Source: Leptobrachium leishanense
Taxonomy: Eukaryota; Chordata; Amphibia; Anura; Megophryidae
DNA: 64,000 nt
NCBI GenBank assembly: GCA_009667805.1
Contig: CM019063.1
Span: 196,024,954-196,088,953 of the forward strand
Reading direction: 5' to 3'
Position 1 is the first letter of the stretch, and each line of letters opens with the position of its first letter. Below the pieces are notes generated by a model. It made no database searches, had not been told where the DNA came from, and saw nothing but the letters and a program-made list of their open reading frames with translations. Positions 22,195 to 32,454 of this stretch are shown here, in pieces. Position numbers and translations under genes: made by a program.

Positions 22195-22777
22195 ACAAGT
22201 CCATACCCCGGTCCGTGGGAAAAACCCAAAAACCAGGCCTCGGGAGGGGGGGGGGGGACCTGCAGGCGGCCATGAAGCCGTACGTGGAGCCCATTAAAGG
22301 GAACCCGCCACCCAGTAGGTGACCCTACAAAACAGTTATAGACATATCATAACAACAGTCAGTCCAAACAGAACAGATCTACCTAAAATTTCTAAACCTG
22401 CCTCTAGTACAAACTAGCATTTCCCAGCCTCAGGGCAGCCCCCATCCCCTCCCACGCGGCCCAGCAAGCCTTTCCTCTAGGTCCCTAGTCTTTGGGGATA
22501 GAAGGCCGAACAACATAGCGTAAACCGTTAATCAACGAGGCATATATTTCGGATACCACGGGCCCTGAGGTTGGGCTGAACAGAGTCGTTTGGCATCAAA
22601 GGTAACCCGACTAAGTCGCGGAGGGACACTTCTCTCAATCAGAAACGTGTCCCACAAAAATGAAAAATGTGGCCCGCTAAGGGTTTTTCAGGTATGAGCC
22701 TCCCGCCATTCCACAGGGAGCCGTTGAAGTTGTGTCGAGCCAGCCGAACGCACCCCCTCGGGCATCTTAAGGCCCAG

Positions 22778-23597
22778 TCATTCCATAAAAGCAGGCAGAG
22801 CATTCACTGTGGCACAGGAAAATGAGCGGGAATCCTTGGTTACAATTAAGCGAAATGGGAAGGCCCAGGTGTATTTGAGACCGTTTTCACAAAGTAGCTC
22901 AGTCACTGGCTTCCGATCCCAACGCCTGACCAGCGTCGCCGCAGCCAAATCCTGGTAGATCTGAAGCTCAACATCCTCGTACAGAATACATTTCACTCTA
23001 TTGGCTCTAAGGATCTTTTCTTTAGTTGTATAGTAGTGTAATCTCAAAATTACATCACGAGGTTGCGAGTTTGGAGGGCCTCTGGATCGCAGCGCTTGGT
23101 GCACCCTATCCATCAGAAAACTTTCTATTGGCAAGTCTGGTAATAATCTCTGAAATATGCCCACAACAGTGGCCTCCAATGACGCCTGTACCACCTCTTC
23201 CGAGAGCCCTCGGATGCGCAAATTATTCCATCTGGAGCGGTTGGACATATCCTCCATGGCCGCCTCCAAGCATTCCACTCTGTCCTGTAGCACATTGACA
23301 CAGTCCACAGACACATTGGCCTATGCCACCACCTCCTCCACTCGGGCATCCAGGGAATCCGTACGGTCCCCCAGGGCCTATATTTCCACCCTCCCTGCCT
23401 GCGAACCCTTCAGGATTTCCCCCGCTAGCACCTCCCTGTACCTCCGATATTTTGAGGAACAAGGCCGAAATTTCCTGCTTGGAACCTGGGTTGTTGTCTG
23501 CCAGGCTGTCTGTTTCCTCCCCGCCATCTGCTGCGGAGGTCCGGCCGCCATCTTGCCTCGTGTCCATGGTGCGGTGAGGTGTAAAAATCGGCGTCAC
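22778..23597 (-). pseudogene. L1-A ORF1 (RNA-binding protein)
   Basis: The best piece, 22778-23314, encodes a short coiled-coil end ('LQDRVECLEAAMEDMSNRSR') running into 'WNNLRIRGL', the start of the L1 ORF1 RRM domain, then 'SQPRDVILRLHYYTTKEKIL' and the C-terminal domain with 'YTWAFPFRLIV'. The N-terminal part lies in another frame (about 23320-23597), so a frameshift is present. ORF1 proteins trimerise and coat the element's RNA. Confidence 0.75.
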
Positions 23598-23830
23598 CTG
23601 TTTTTTGTTTTTGTTGCGGCATATCGGGGTCTGGGGTCTTCTGCCAGCACCCTGTCAGTTTTGGTCGGGTCTGTGCGAGCTGTTTCTGCAGTTTAGTGAC
23701 CTATCCACTGGGAGCTCAGCTCTCACACGTCCTGTTCCAGGCTCCGCCCCTGTTTATTTTTTTATTTTTTTTTTTTTATATTTTAATTTTATAACTTTAT
23801 TTTATTATGTCAGCCATAAAATCTCAATAA

Positions 23831-24132
23831 GGCTGGTGTCAGACGAGTGCACCAGGTGTGTTGTGACACTTCAACAGGGCCAGTCACACATATATGTGTG
23901 CGCTCACGAAATGTGCGTGCAACAAGCTTCCGCCCACAAAGTCTCACCATCAAAATGCTTGACGCGCGTCGGCGGAACTGCAAAGCGCGATGCTCCATAG
24001 GCGGATCGCTCTCTGCAGCGCTGAGCGCACTAACTGCGCTCAGCGAGGTGGCCAGACGCGCGTCGAGTGGAAGGAATGTCCACTCTCAAGGACGTTCCTT
24101 CCACTCTGAAATGCGCTCGTCTGACCCTGGCC
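23831..24132. mobile_element. Harbinger-like MITE with TAA target duplication
   Basis: GGCTGGTGTCAGACGAG at the left, with its complement form CTCGTCTGACCCTGGCC at the right. TAA on both sides (23828-23830, 24133-24135). It contains a hairpin around GGAAGGAATGTCC/GGACGTTCCTTCC like the copy at 44296. Confidence 0.75.
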
Positions 24133-24459
24133 TAAAAGCACGACTCCTGTACTTCTCTCTGTGCTCTGAGTCCACAAATTTGTTACATTTTAGTGGTAAA
24201 TGACCTATTGGAGTTATCCATTAGGGATGAGCCGAACACCCCCGTGTTCGGTTCGCATTCAAACTCGAACAATTTCAAAAGTTTGAGTTCGAACACGAAC
24301 CGAACTCAAAGTCAATGGGACTCAAAAGTTTGATTTTTAGAGTGCCCTGCAAGAGGGCATATATGCTACATATTTGCCATAAAAGGTGTATGGGGGTCCG
24401 GGTAGTGCCCTGGGGGACAGGAAACAAGGACAAAAAGTAAAAAAAAATGTCATTTTTAA

Positions 24460-25644
24460 CCCTTCGCTGCTGAGGCTTTTCCCGCCCCTGTGCTGAGGTC
24501 ATTTTTACCGGTTTGCTCATCATGTTAAACGTGTTTTGAAGGCTTATTTTAGTATATGACCCAGACATATTATATATCGTTCTTTCCGTCAGACTCGGTA
24601 GATTCATAATATGTCATTATTATATGTATACGTTATGTATGTCTGTATATTATAACAAAAAATGCAATAAAATATGTATTTTCAATAATTTACAACGTGT
24701 AAAGTTATTTTTCCACATTTTAACTGCGAGCAATTGCAGTTATATTTTGTATGGGGTGCGCTTGTTAAAAAAAATAGAGATGGGGTCTCGTTACATTTTT
24801 TTTTGGGGAAAATTACACTTTTTAACAAACGCACCGCATACAAAAATCGTTAGTGCAGCATCATTGTTCACATTATAATTGAAATGGGAACAATATTGCT
24901 GCATTAACAAACCAAAAAAATAAAAATTTTTTTTTTTTTTTTTTATAATTTTTTTTTATTTTTATTTTTTACAACATTTTTCACTTTCATGTTTGTATCG
25001 TTGGAACGGCCATGCTCTGGCGATCCAACCATACCAAAATGTAACCCCTAGCTGCCACGGATCGGGAGATGGGGAGTTCATTGGAACTCCCTATCTCCAC
25101 CGTTTGGGCAGTTAAGGGTTAAGTCCAGGACTGGCGTCATCGTGCTACGCACGAGACGCCAGTCCTCAGGGGGAGTTCCCGGAGGCTTGGCCGACATCCA
25201 AGATGTCGGCCAGCTCCGGAAAGGATCGCGAACCGGCGCTTTTCAGCGCCGATTCGCGATCCAGCTCCCCAGGGGTTAATGCCAGGCATCATTTGGAAGG
25301 GCAGGCTGTGCCCTTCCAAATGATGCCTGGGTTAACCCCCGCAGAGCCGCCGATCGGGAGGAGAGAGGTCCGGATGACCCCCCCCCCCTCCCTTTCAGGC
25401 CTCCTCCGCACATGCGGGGGGGCGCCTGAATTAGGTGTCATCGCGCTGCCCCGATGACACCTAATTCCGGCGGCTGTGGTCCCGGATGCCGGGCTGACAT
25501 CGAGATGTCAGCCCGCACCGGGGGGCCAGCGATCGGCGGAACCCGGCGGAACGCTGACCCCAATGGGAGGACGCGCTCAGCGCGTCTCCGCATACCAGCG
25601 GGAATGCTGAGGACGCGCTGAGCGCGTCCTCAGCATCCAGTGGT
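24460..25644. mobile_element. piggyBac-like non-autonomous element
   Basis: Flanked by TTAA on both sides (24456-24459, 25645-25648), the piggyBac target. The left end CCCTTCGCTGCTGAGG resembles the CCCTTTG-type start of frog piggyBac elements. The right end is its imperfect complement (CCTCAGCATCCAGTGGT). It is non-coding. Nearly the whole interior from 24721 on consists of consecutive stem-loops (see next entry). Other TTAA-targeting superfamilies (Kolobok) are possible. Confidence 0.6.
24721..25636. repeat. Array of about 13 different stem-loops
   Basis: Complementary arms, in order: 24721-24727/24736-24742; 24749-24771/24819-24841; 24849-24870/24887-24908; 24992-25011/25018-25039; 25043-25060/25100-25120 enclosing 25064-25078/25083-25097; 25127-25145/25149-25166; 25188-25198/25202-25212; 25223-25240/25245-25262; 25272-25303/25309-25339; 25394-25412/25414-25430; 25428-25443/25452-25467; 25490-25501/25504-25515; 25570-25576/25580-25586; 25604-25618/25622-25636. 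The stems are unrelated in sequence, so this is not a tandem repeat. Several arms are perfect over 12-22 bp. Base composition moves from AT-rich to GC-rich along the array. Confidence 0.88.
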
Positions 25645-26219
25645 TTAAAGGAACAGTGAGTTTTCCATGAAATAAGGGTTAAAAATAAAAACGAAAAACT
25701 CCTTCAAATATCGTGCCTAGGAGGTCCCCATAACCTGCCCGTGAAGTGGCGGATTTGTGGGATGTATAGAAACATTTAAAAACAAAGAAATGACTTTTCA
25801 AATGACGGTAAACGGTTTTCCTTTAATCTATTCATAAATAACTGCTTGGGGCGGCAGTCTGTATTAAAAGAGGAGACCTTTTAGGACACGCAGAACAAGT
25901 TGAGTGATTTTTTTTTGGCTAAATTATGGTGAAACTTATGTAGGCTTTGGATGAAAGTAACAATAGGTGCTTTAAAATTGGGCCTTTAGTGTCGGCAACA
26001 GTGCCGTCACACCATAACCCCTCTGTGGTATTGTGGAAGAGTGCAGGGTTGGACCCTGCGGTCCAATATTAAAATGATATAAATCTGGTAATATAGGCGT
26101 CAGTGCACCCAAATATTGTGCCTTTGGTGGCAGCAAGTGCCTTCACACCGTAACCCTTTTGTGGTATTGTGGAAGAGTGCAGTGGTGGAGGTTTTGTGAA
26201 TGCAGAAGAGATCCCCGAT

Positions 26220-29200
26220 CTATTCCCTTACGTCAGCATCAGGGGATTGATAGCTGCTGATCCAGGACTGATTCATTTTTATAAATGTCAGCCGGTCTAC
26301 AGAGTCGGTGGACAGACGCACTCTTTTGTCTGTGACAAAACCTCCAGCGGCACTGAACGTCCTTTCAGAAAGCACACTAGATGAAGGGCAACCTAGTAGC
26401 TGCATAGCATATTGGCTAAATTCTGGCCAGTGATCCAATCTCAACACCCAGTAAGCCAGTGGATCATCTGCTGGAAAGGTATCCAGGTCTGCCCTTGCCC
26501 CTCGGTAGTCCTGCACCATACGGTGAAGAAGCTGGCAATGGGTGCCTACATTTGACGTCCTTGGGCGTCGTGGACTAAAATTTTTTAAAAAGGCCTCAGT
26601 CAAGAGGCCCCGGCCTTTGCCGCTCTTCCTCCGATCATTCGCAGCCTCAGAAACACCTGTGTCATCACTTGTGTAACACCTTTCCAGGCACTGGTAGGTT
26701 ACCAAGTGTCGCTTTAGAGCGTCCTCAAGTTTTTTCATCCTGTGCTCCCTCTGTGCGGGCAGGATGAGCTCTGCAACTTTACCCTTGTATCGTGGATCAA
26801 GAAGGCATGCCAACCAGTATTGATCCCTCTCCTTGATAACACGAATCCTGGGGTCCTTTACCAGGCTTTGCAGGATAAGGGGGCCCATGCAGCGTAGGTT
26901 GGAGGTGGCATTAGCTTCCGAGTCTTCCTGGTCAATGAGGATGACCCCATCGTGCACTTTCTCCTCCCAGCCACATACTAGTCCTTGGGTTTCTGGGCAC
27001 ACAAAACCCTCCCTTGAGGAATCCCCACCTTCAATGCCCCCACTACTTAAATATTCCTCCTCCTCCCTGACCTGAGGAGGACCTGTCTGCGGAAAGACTG
27101 GGGCCTTGAGAGCTAGGGGTGGGCTCCTCTTCCTCCCGCTGCTCTGCCTCTAGAGCCACATCTATAATTCCCCGCAGAGTGTGCTCCAGCAGGAACACTA
27201 AAGGAATTGTGTCACTGATGCATGCACTGTCCCTGCTCACCTTCCTCGTTGCCTCCTCAAATGGTGACATTACAGTGCATGCATCCTTGATCATCAGCCA
27301 CTGCGGGGGTGGGGGGAACCAAGTTGACCTGAACCTGTCCTTGTGCCATACTCACACAGGTACTCATTGATGGCCCTCTGCTGCTTGTGCAGACGCTGCA
27401 GCATTGCTAATGTCGAGTTCCACCTGGTGGGCATGTCACAGATCAGACGGTTTGTGGGAAGGTGGAATTCTCTTTGAATTTCTGCCAGGCGAACACTTGC
27501 TGGAAATGACAGTCTGAAGTGGCTGCAGACTTTTCTGGCCTGGCTAAGAAGCTCTGCCAGCCCTGGGTACCTGGTTAGGAAACGCTGTACCACCAGATTT
27601 AGGTACGTGTGCTAGGCATGGTACATGTGTCAACTTACCCTGGTGTAGGGCGGAGAGAAGGTTGCTGCCATTATCACAGACGACCATTCCCAGCTGAAGC
27701 TGGCGTGGTGTTAATCATCTCTGCACCTGCCCCTGCAGAGCTAACAGAATTTCTGGCCCGGTGTGGCTCCTGTCCCCTAAACAAACCAGCTAAAGCACAG
27801 TATGGCATCTTTTTGCTTGAGCCATTGTGTAGCCCCTGCCACTTAAACTCGGTTTAACTGCCACTTCGCCAGAGGAGGAAGAGGGAGAGGTGGTGGTGGC
27901 GCAGACAGACCTCATACAAGCAGCTTTCTGGAGGCGTGGTGGATGAACAAGCTCCAGCACAGAGCCCCGTCTTGGATCCCTCCCAGCTGCAAGCAGAGTT
28001 ACCCAGTGTGCCGTGAAGGAACTGTAACGGCCCTGTCCATGCTTGCTGGACCACGTGTCTAAAGTCATGTGCACCTTGCTGCTGACTGCCTTTCCCAATG
28101 ACTGGATAACATTGTCTTCCACGTGCTGGTATAGTGCTGGAATGGCCTTCCGTGAAAAGAAATGGCGTTTTGGAGCCTGCCACTGTGGTACAGCAAATTC
28201 ACGGAAGGAAGCAGAGTCCACCAGCTGGAAAGGCAGCAGCTGTAATGCGAGTAATTTTGCTAAGCTGGCATTTAGACGCTGTGCTTGGGGATGGTTGGGA
28301 CTATATTTTTTCTTACGCTGCAGCAGCTGGGGCAACGTAATCTGACTGCATAAATCTTCAGCTGATGGGATGCTGTCACATTGTGAGGAAGGACCTGGTA
28401 CATCCATTACTGTAGCATCATCCCTGTCAGTGGAGGTTGGAGTCAATGACATGGCAGGACATATAGTGGGGGTAGAGACAGGTGAGGAGGAGGACCTACG
28501 CAAAGTGTTGCGCCAACGGGATGCGTGGCAGGTGGTCATATGTCGCCTCAAGCACGTGGTACCCAAGCGTCCGGTGTCTTTCCCACCCTTGATCCTCATC
28601 TGACATAGATTACAAATAGCAATGGTGCGGTCTGCTGCACATTTCTTGAAGAACTCCCAGACCGCAGAGTTCCTGGATGTGTGCTTTGAGACACCAGCGC
28701 TCTGCAACTGAGCAGCTCTGACATCTGGTGCCTTGGACTGGCTAGTGCTACGGTTGGTCATAGAGGACGTTGTGCCTCATGTTTGTTGTGCCTCCTCACT
28801 TGACTCCCCTGTTCGACCAGGTACCCAGGTGGAGTCAGTGACCTCATCATTGTCATCACCCCCATCTCCTCGTCACTGGAGCCAACTTGGCAGTATGCTG
28901 CAGCAGCTGGGGCAACAGGAGTGCCAGTTATTTGTGTGTCATCACTGGCACCCCCTTCCTCTAGGTTGATTATACTCCCTTCCTCAACCTCAGAGATTGA
29001 ATCAGAGCACTGTAGTTGCTGCGCATCCTTAAGCAGCATGTCACTGTCATTAAAGTCAAACAATTCAGCTGACTCCTCAGTGTGTGATAGTGAGGCTACG
29101 GCAGGAGTAGCTGTGGACATGAATGCTGCATTAGATGCTTTGGTAGCTGAGGTGGACTGTACAGCACTGCCTGGCTGGCAGAGGACTCGGAGGATGAGGA

Positions 29201-29356
29201 TGGTCTGGTTAGCCAATCCACCAAATCCTCTGTATGTTGCTGCTGCTTAAAACGGCCAGCACCAGTTAGAAAGAACAAGCGTGCCCCTGCAGAGGATGCT
29301 CCACGATGACGCTGCTTGCCCTCGCGTCTGGCTGTCCCTTTTGGTCTTTCTGACAT
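26220..29356 (-). pseudogene. hAT transposase with BED zinc finger, broken
   Basis: Minus-strand pieces. From 29356, an N-terminal low-complexity acidic region in two frames down to 28758. 28761-27790 holds a BED finger (Cys pair in 'CNLCQMRI', His pair in 'RRHMTTCH') and the start of the catalytic core. 27593-27294 continues the core ('DMPTRWNSTLAMLQRL'). 27002-26220 holds the C-terminal dimerisation domain ('YWVLRLDHWPEFSQYAMQLL', 'SVLSERTFSAAG'). The order matches ZBED-type hAT transposases. Frameshifts near 29100-29216, 27790-27600 and 27290-27000 disable it. Confidence 0.8.
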
Positions 29357-29462
29357 GGTGAGTGATCTATAGATTAAAGATATACAGAACTCTGATTCAA
29401 CTCTGTTATAAAGATTTCCAGAACTCTGGTATAACTCAGTGAGACACCATGATAATTGGCAG

Positions 29463-29690
29463 CCAGTGACAATACACAGATTAAAATTCCCAGAAACCTC
29501 CTATAAATCTGTGAGCCCCCCTGATGGGTGGCAGTGACAAGACACAGATTACAATTCCCAGAAACCTCTTATAAATCAGTGAGACCCCCTGATGGGTGGC
29601 AGTGAGAACACAAAGATTAGAACAATTCCCAGATATTTTGTAGAAGTGAGACCCCCCCCCTCCCCAATAGTTGGTGGCAGACTGGCAGTG
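29463..29690. repeat. 67-bp tandem repeat upstream of hAT transposase
   Basis: Units beginning CAGTGA(C/G)AA(T/G/C)ACA at about 29464, 29531 and 29599 each contain AATTCCCAGA and CCCCTGATGGGTGG. About three units, the last diverged. The position, just 5' of the transposase frame, suggests a regulatory or transposase-binding role, which is inference. Confidence 0.7.
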
Positions 29691-30044
29691 AGAACACACC
29701 CTAACACAACAATCAAAAATCACGTGCTGAAGGCTGTGTGAAGCCTTATATAGTGTGCTGCTGGACTTAGCTCTGTGAGCCCATGATTGGGCAAAATTTG
29801 CCCAATCAGGACTCTGAGCCGTGATTTGGCATAGTCTTGCACCTGTCTTGCACCTAAACTGTGGTCAGGTGCAGGCTGTAGCCAATTACAAGCTTCAGGC
29901 CAGTGGAAAAGCGCATTGTGGTGCATTGTGGGCGAACATGCTGCGAACACGCGGAAATGTTCGAAGTTCGCGAACATATGAACTGGCGATGTTCGAATCG
30001 AACTCCGAACACATCGAACCGAACAGCTCATCCCTATTATCCAT

Positions 30045-30870
30045 TTAATTCAGTGTGCCTAGATGTGTATGGAAATGACGTGAGTGATGTAATTCTAGTA
30101 GATTCTGACATCCTGAAGTATCCAGAATGCTCAGGGTCCCAAGTGTTCTGAATAAGGGGTGCTAAACACGTTGACCCAATTCAATAGTCAACCTCTCATT
30201 CTGCTGTAACCCTACTCCATCTGGTCCAACTACCACTGTCGTTCAATGTCCTATCATTTATACACAGTATACTTTCCTCTGGATTCTTTGCACGTTACCC
30301 TGTGTGATATGACGCCATTCTACCTTTAAATTGTAAGCTCTTACCTGCCCCTTCACATTTTTTCTCTCCAAACTTTCTTCTTCTGATCCTGTTTGTTGAA
30401 TGTTCAGTTTTCTCATTTTACAGCTCTGCAGAACATGTTATTTCATTATAATAAAAAATCCGGTCTATCCATCTATCTAAATAACTTCTTCATTCATTGA
30501 CCTTTTCTACTTGCCATCAGTGGGGAAATAAAAAAATAGTTTAAAACCTGTATTTATATATGCAAGTGGGGAAATTTGTTTCCAAATCATGTGGGCCAAC
30601 TGGGATTCTGATGGCTCTCAATGCACATCATTGAGAGCCATTAGATTAGCTGCCTCCCTGCGGTCTCCTAACCTGCTGCAAATTAACGGAAGCTGGCAGC
30701 GTGTCACATCTGGTCCTGTGCAAAGCAAATCCAGTGCCGGGTTTGGATTTTAGGTGAGTTTAAGAAGAACCTAAAAGTTTAAACGGGGAGGGGGACAGGA
30801 GGTGTTAATGTTTAACCCCCGATGCCCTCTATTTTAACCCTAGAGTTGTCTTTTAAAACAAGAAGCACTT
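30045..30870. other. Intron 6 sequence between hAT and L1-B
   Basis: No gene seen. One perfect 13-bp hairpin (ATGGCTCTCAATG, 30611-30623, with its complement 30629-30641). Confidence 0.5.
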
Positions 30871-31019
30871 GGGGGGCGGAGCTAGCGGCCATTGTGAGTA
30901 GACGCATGTGAGCAGAGCTCCGGCGATCCGCGCCTAAATACATAATCCAACGGCTTCTAGCTGCTGAATTTAGCGGCGAAAATCATCCGGCCAGCCTCCC
31001 AACAACTCCGGGCACCAGC

Positions 31020-31966
31020 ATGGCACCACCTAAAATGCTGAAACTTAGTGAAACGGCGCGATCAGCCAAAAAAGATAAAGGCCGCAACACCCAAGATGGC
31101 GGACCCGGGGACCCGAGCTTGCCTGCCTCTATGGGAGAAAATGAGGAGATGGACTCGGTGGAACACTCAGAAGCCAGACCAGTTACGGACAAGGTACTGC
31201 ACGCAATGTTACAAACACTTAGAACTACCATTCAATTTGACTTTAGAGCGATAACTGCGGACATTCATAAAGAAATCAGAGAACTGGGAGACCGCACTGA
31301 AAATTTAGAGAGCAAGACTGATGAACTCTGTTTAGCTCATAACGAGCTTAGATGCTTTTCAATCACTCAGATCCTCCCATGAATCTCTGGTCTTAAAGTT
31401 GGCGGATCAGGAGGACCGCACACGCCGCAACAACATAAGAGTCCGTGGTATCCCTGAAGCGATAAAACCTCCGGACCTTCCGAAATATCTGCTCTTGCTA
31501 TTCCAATCCTTACTCCCTGAACATCCCGACACAGACTTTCTGATGGATCGTGCCCACAGAGTACCTAAACCGAAATCTTTACCACCGACTGCCTCTAGAG
31601 ACGTTATTCTGCGGATGCACTACTTTACAATTAAGGAAGCCATTATGAAGACATACCGTAATTCCCAAATGGGTGACTCCTACAAAGAAATATTGCTGTT
31701 TCCATACAATGGCAAGGAGACGGGAATTCCAGACTGTAACAAAGCTGCTACGTAATCATAATGTCCAATACCGGTGGGGCTTCCCAACCAAACTGTTGGT
31801 CTGGAAGGACGGACAGTTACATGTTTTATCTTCGGTGACCGACGGGATGAGACAACTGGTCGCCTGGAATATCCTTGAAGATTTTACCCCTCCCAGGGTT
31901 CCATCTACCTCTCCTTCGAAGGTGTCCCCGGAGTGGCACAGGGTTGATACTCTAAAGAAATCGTGA
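31020..31966 (+). pseudogene. L1-B ORF1 (RNA-binding protein)
   Basis: ATG at 31020. The N-terminal basic and coiled-coil part runs to 31382. A frame change is followed by 31399-31755, with the RRM start 'RRNNIRVRGIPEAI' and 'SRDVILRMHYFTIKEAIM'. A second change near 31680-31755 leads to the C-terminal domain ('YRWGFPTKLLVW'), ending at 31966. Two frameshifts, otherwise complete. Confidence 0.8.
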
Positions 31967-32454
31967 GGACTCTGTCTGTTTCTCCTTCAATTTCTTTTTT
32001 TATAAGACCTGACACCTATCCAGAGAATATGTGAATTTGACCCTCTCCACTTAGCAAAACCGAGGCTTTACCTTTTATGTTGCTGATCTACTACTACTCA
32101 GCCCGGAGGGCTTAAAAGAACTGGCAGCACGAACTCGGCATGGGCACAATAGGGCGCATGTTACCCGCTCCCTATGGTCGTGACACCCCGACACCCCCGA
32201 TGCCTTCCTCCAAGTTTTGGAGTCGACCCCGCTCAATTTTTTTGCGGAGGTTGTGAAGGTCTCTCTGATACTATTGTACATAGTTTTTTCTGGGATCTTA
32301 CCCCGGACTTTTCTTTTGTGTTCCTGTTCTCTCTTTTTATTTTTCCTTCTTTTATCCCCACCTCTCTCCTCCTCTACCGGAGAATCCTGATGTTGGATGC
32401 ACCTTTCCTACATGCAGAATCGTATCCCATACAACCTAGAGACTATGACATTTT

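Larger units (their letters stand above)
16921..23752 (-). mobile_element. L1 retrotransposon copy A
   Basis: Minus-strand non-LTR element with a T-rich 3' end at 16921-16945 and a 5' start on its own strand of GGGGCGGAGCC at about 23752. It has ORF1, then ORF2 with endonuclease, reverse transcriptase and a C-terminal zinc-knuckle region. It carries many frameshifts and stops and a 1.2-kb insertion (18893-20096) inside the reverse transcriptase. No clean target duplication is visible because both flanks are T-runs. Confidence 0.82.
24222..30036 (-). mobile_element. Autonomous-type hAT transposon (5.8 kb)
   Basis: Termini TAGGGATGAGC(C/T)G are exact inverted repeats at both ends, followed by palindromic GTTCGA-rich subterminal sequence. 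The 8-bp target duplication TTATCCAT is perfect (24214-24221, 30037-30044). It carries a broken BED-finger transposase (26220-29356), a 67-bp tandem repeat upstream of that gene, and a piggyBac-like insertion (24460-25644) between the transposase 3' end and the left terminus. Confidence 0.85.

Noticed and set aside
26169..26384. Plus-strand small frames across the hAT transposase
   Set aside because: Shadows of the transposase C-terminal domain on the minus strand.
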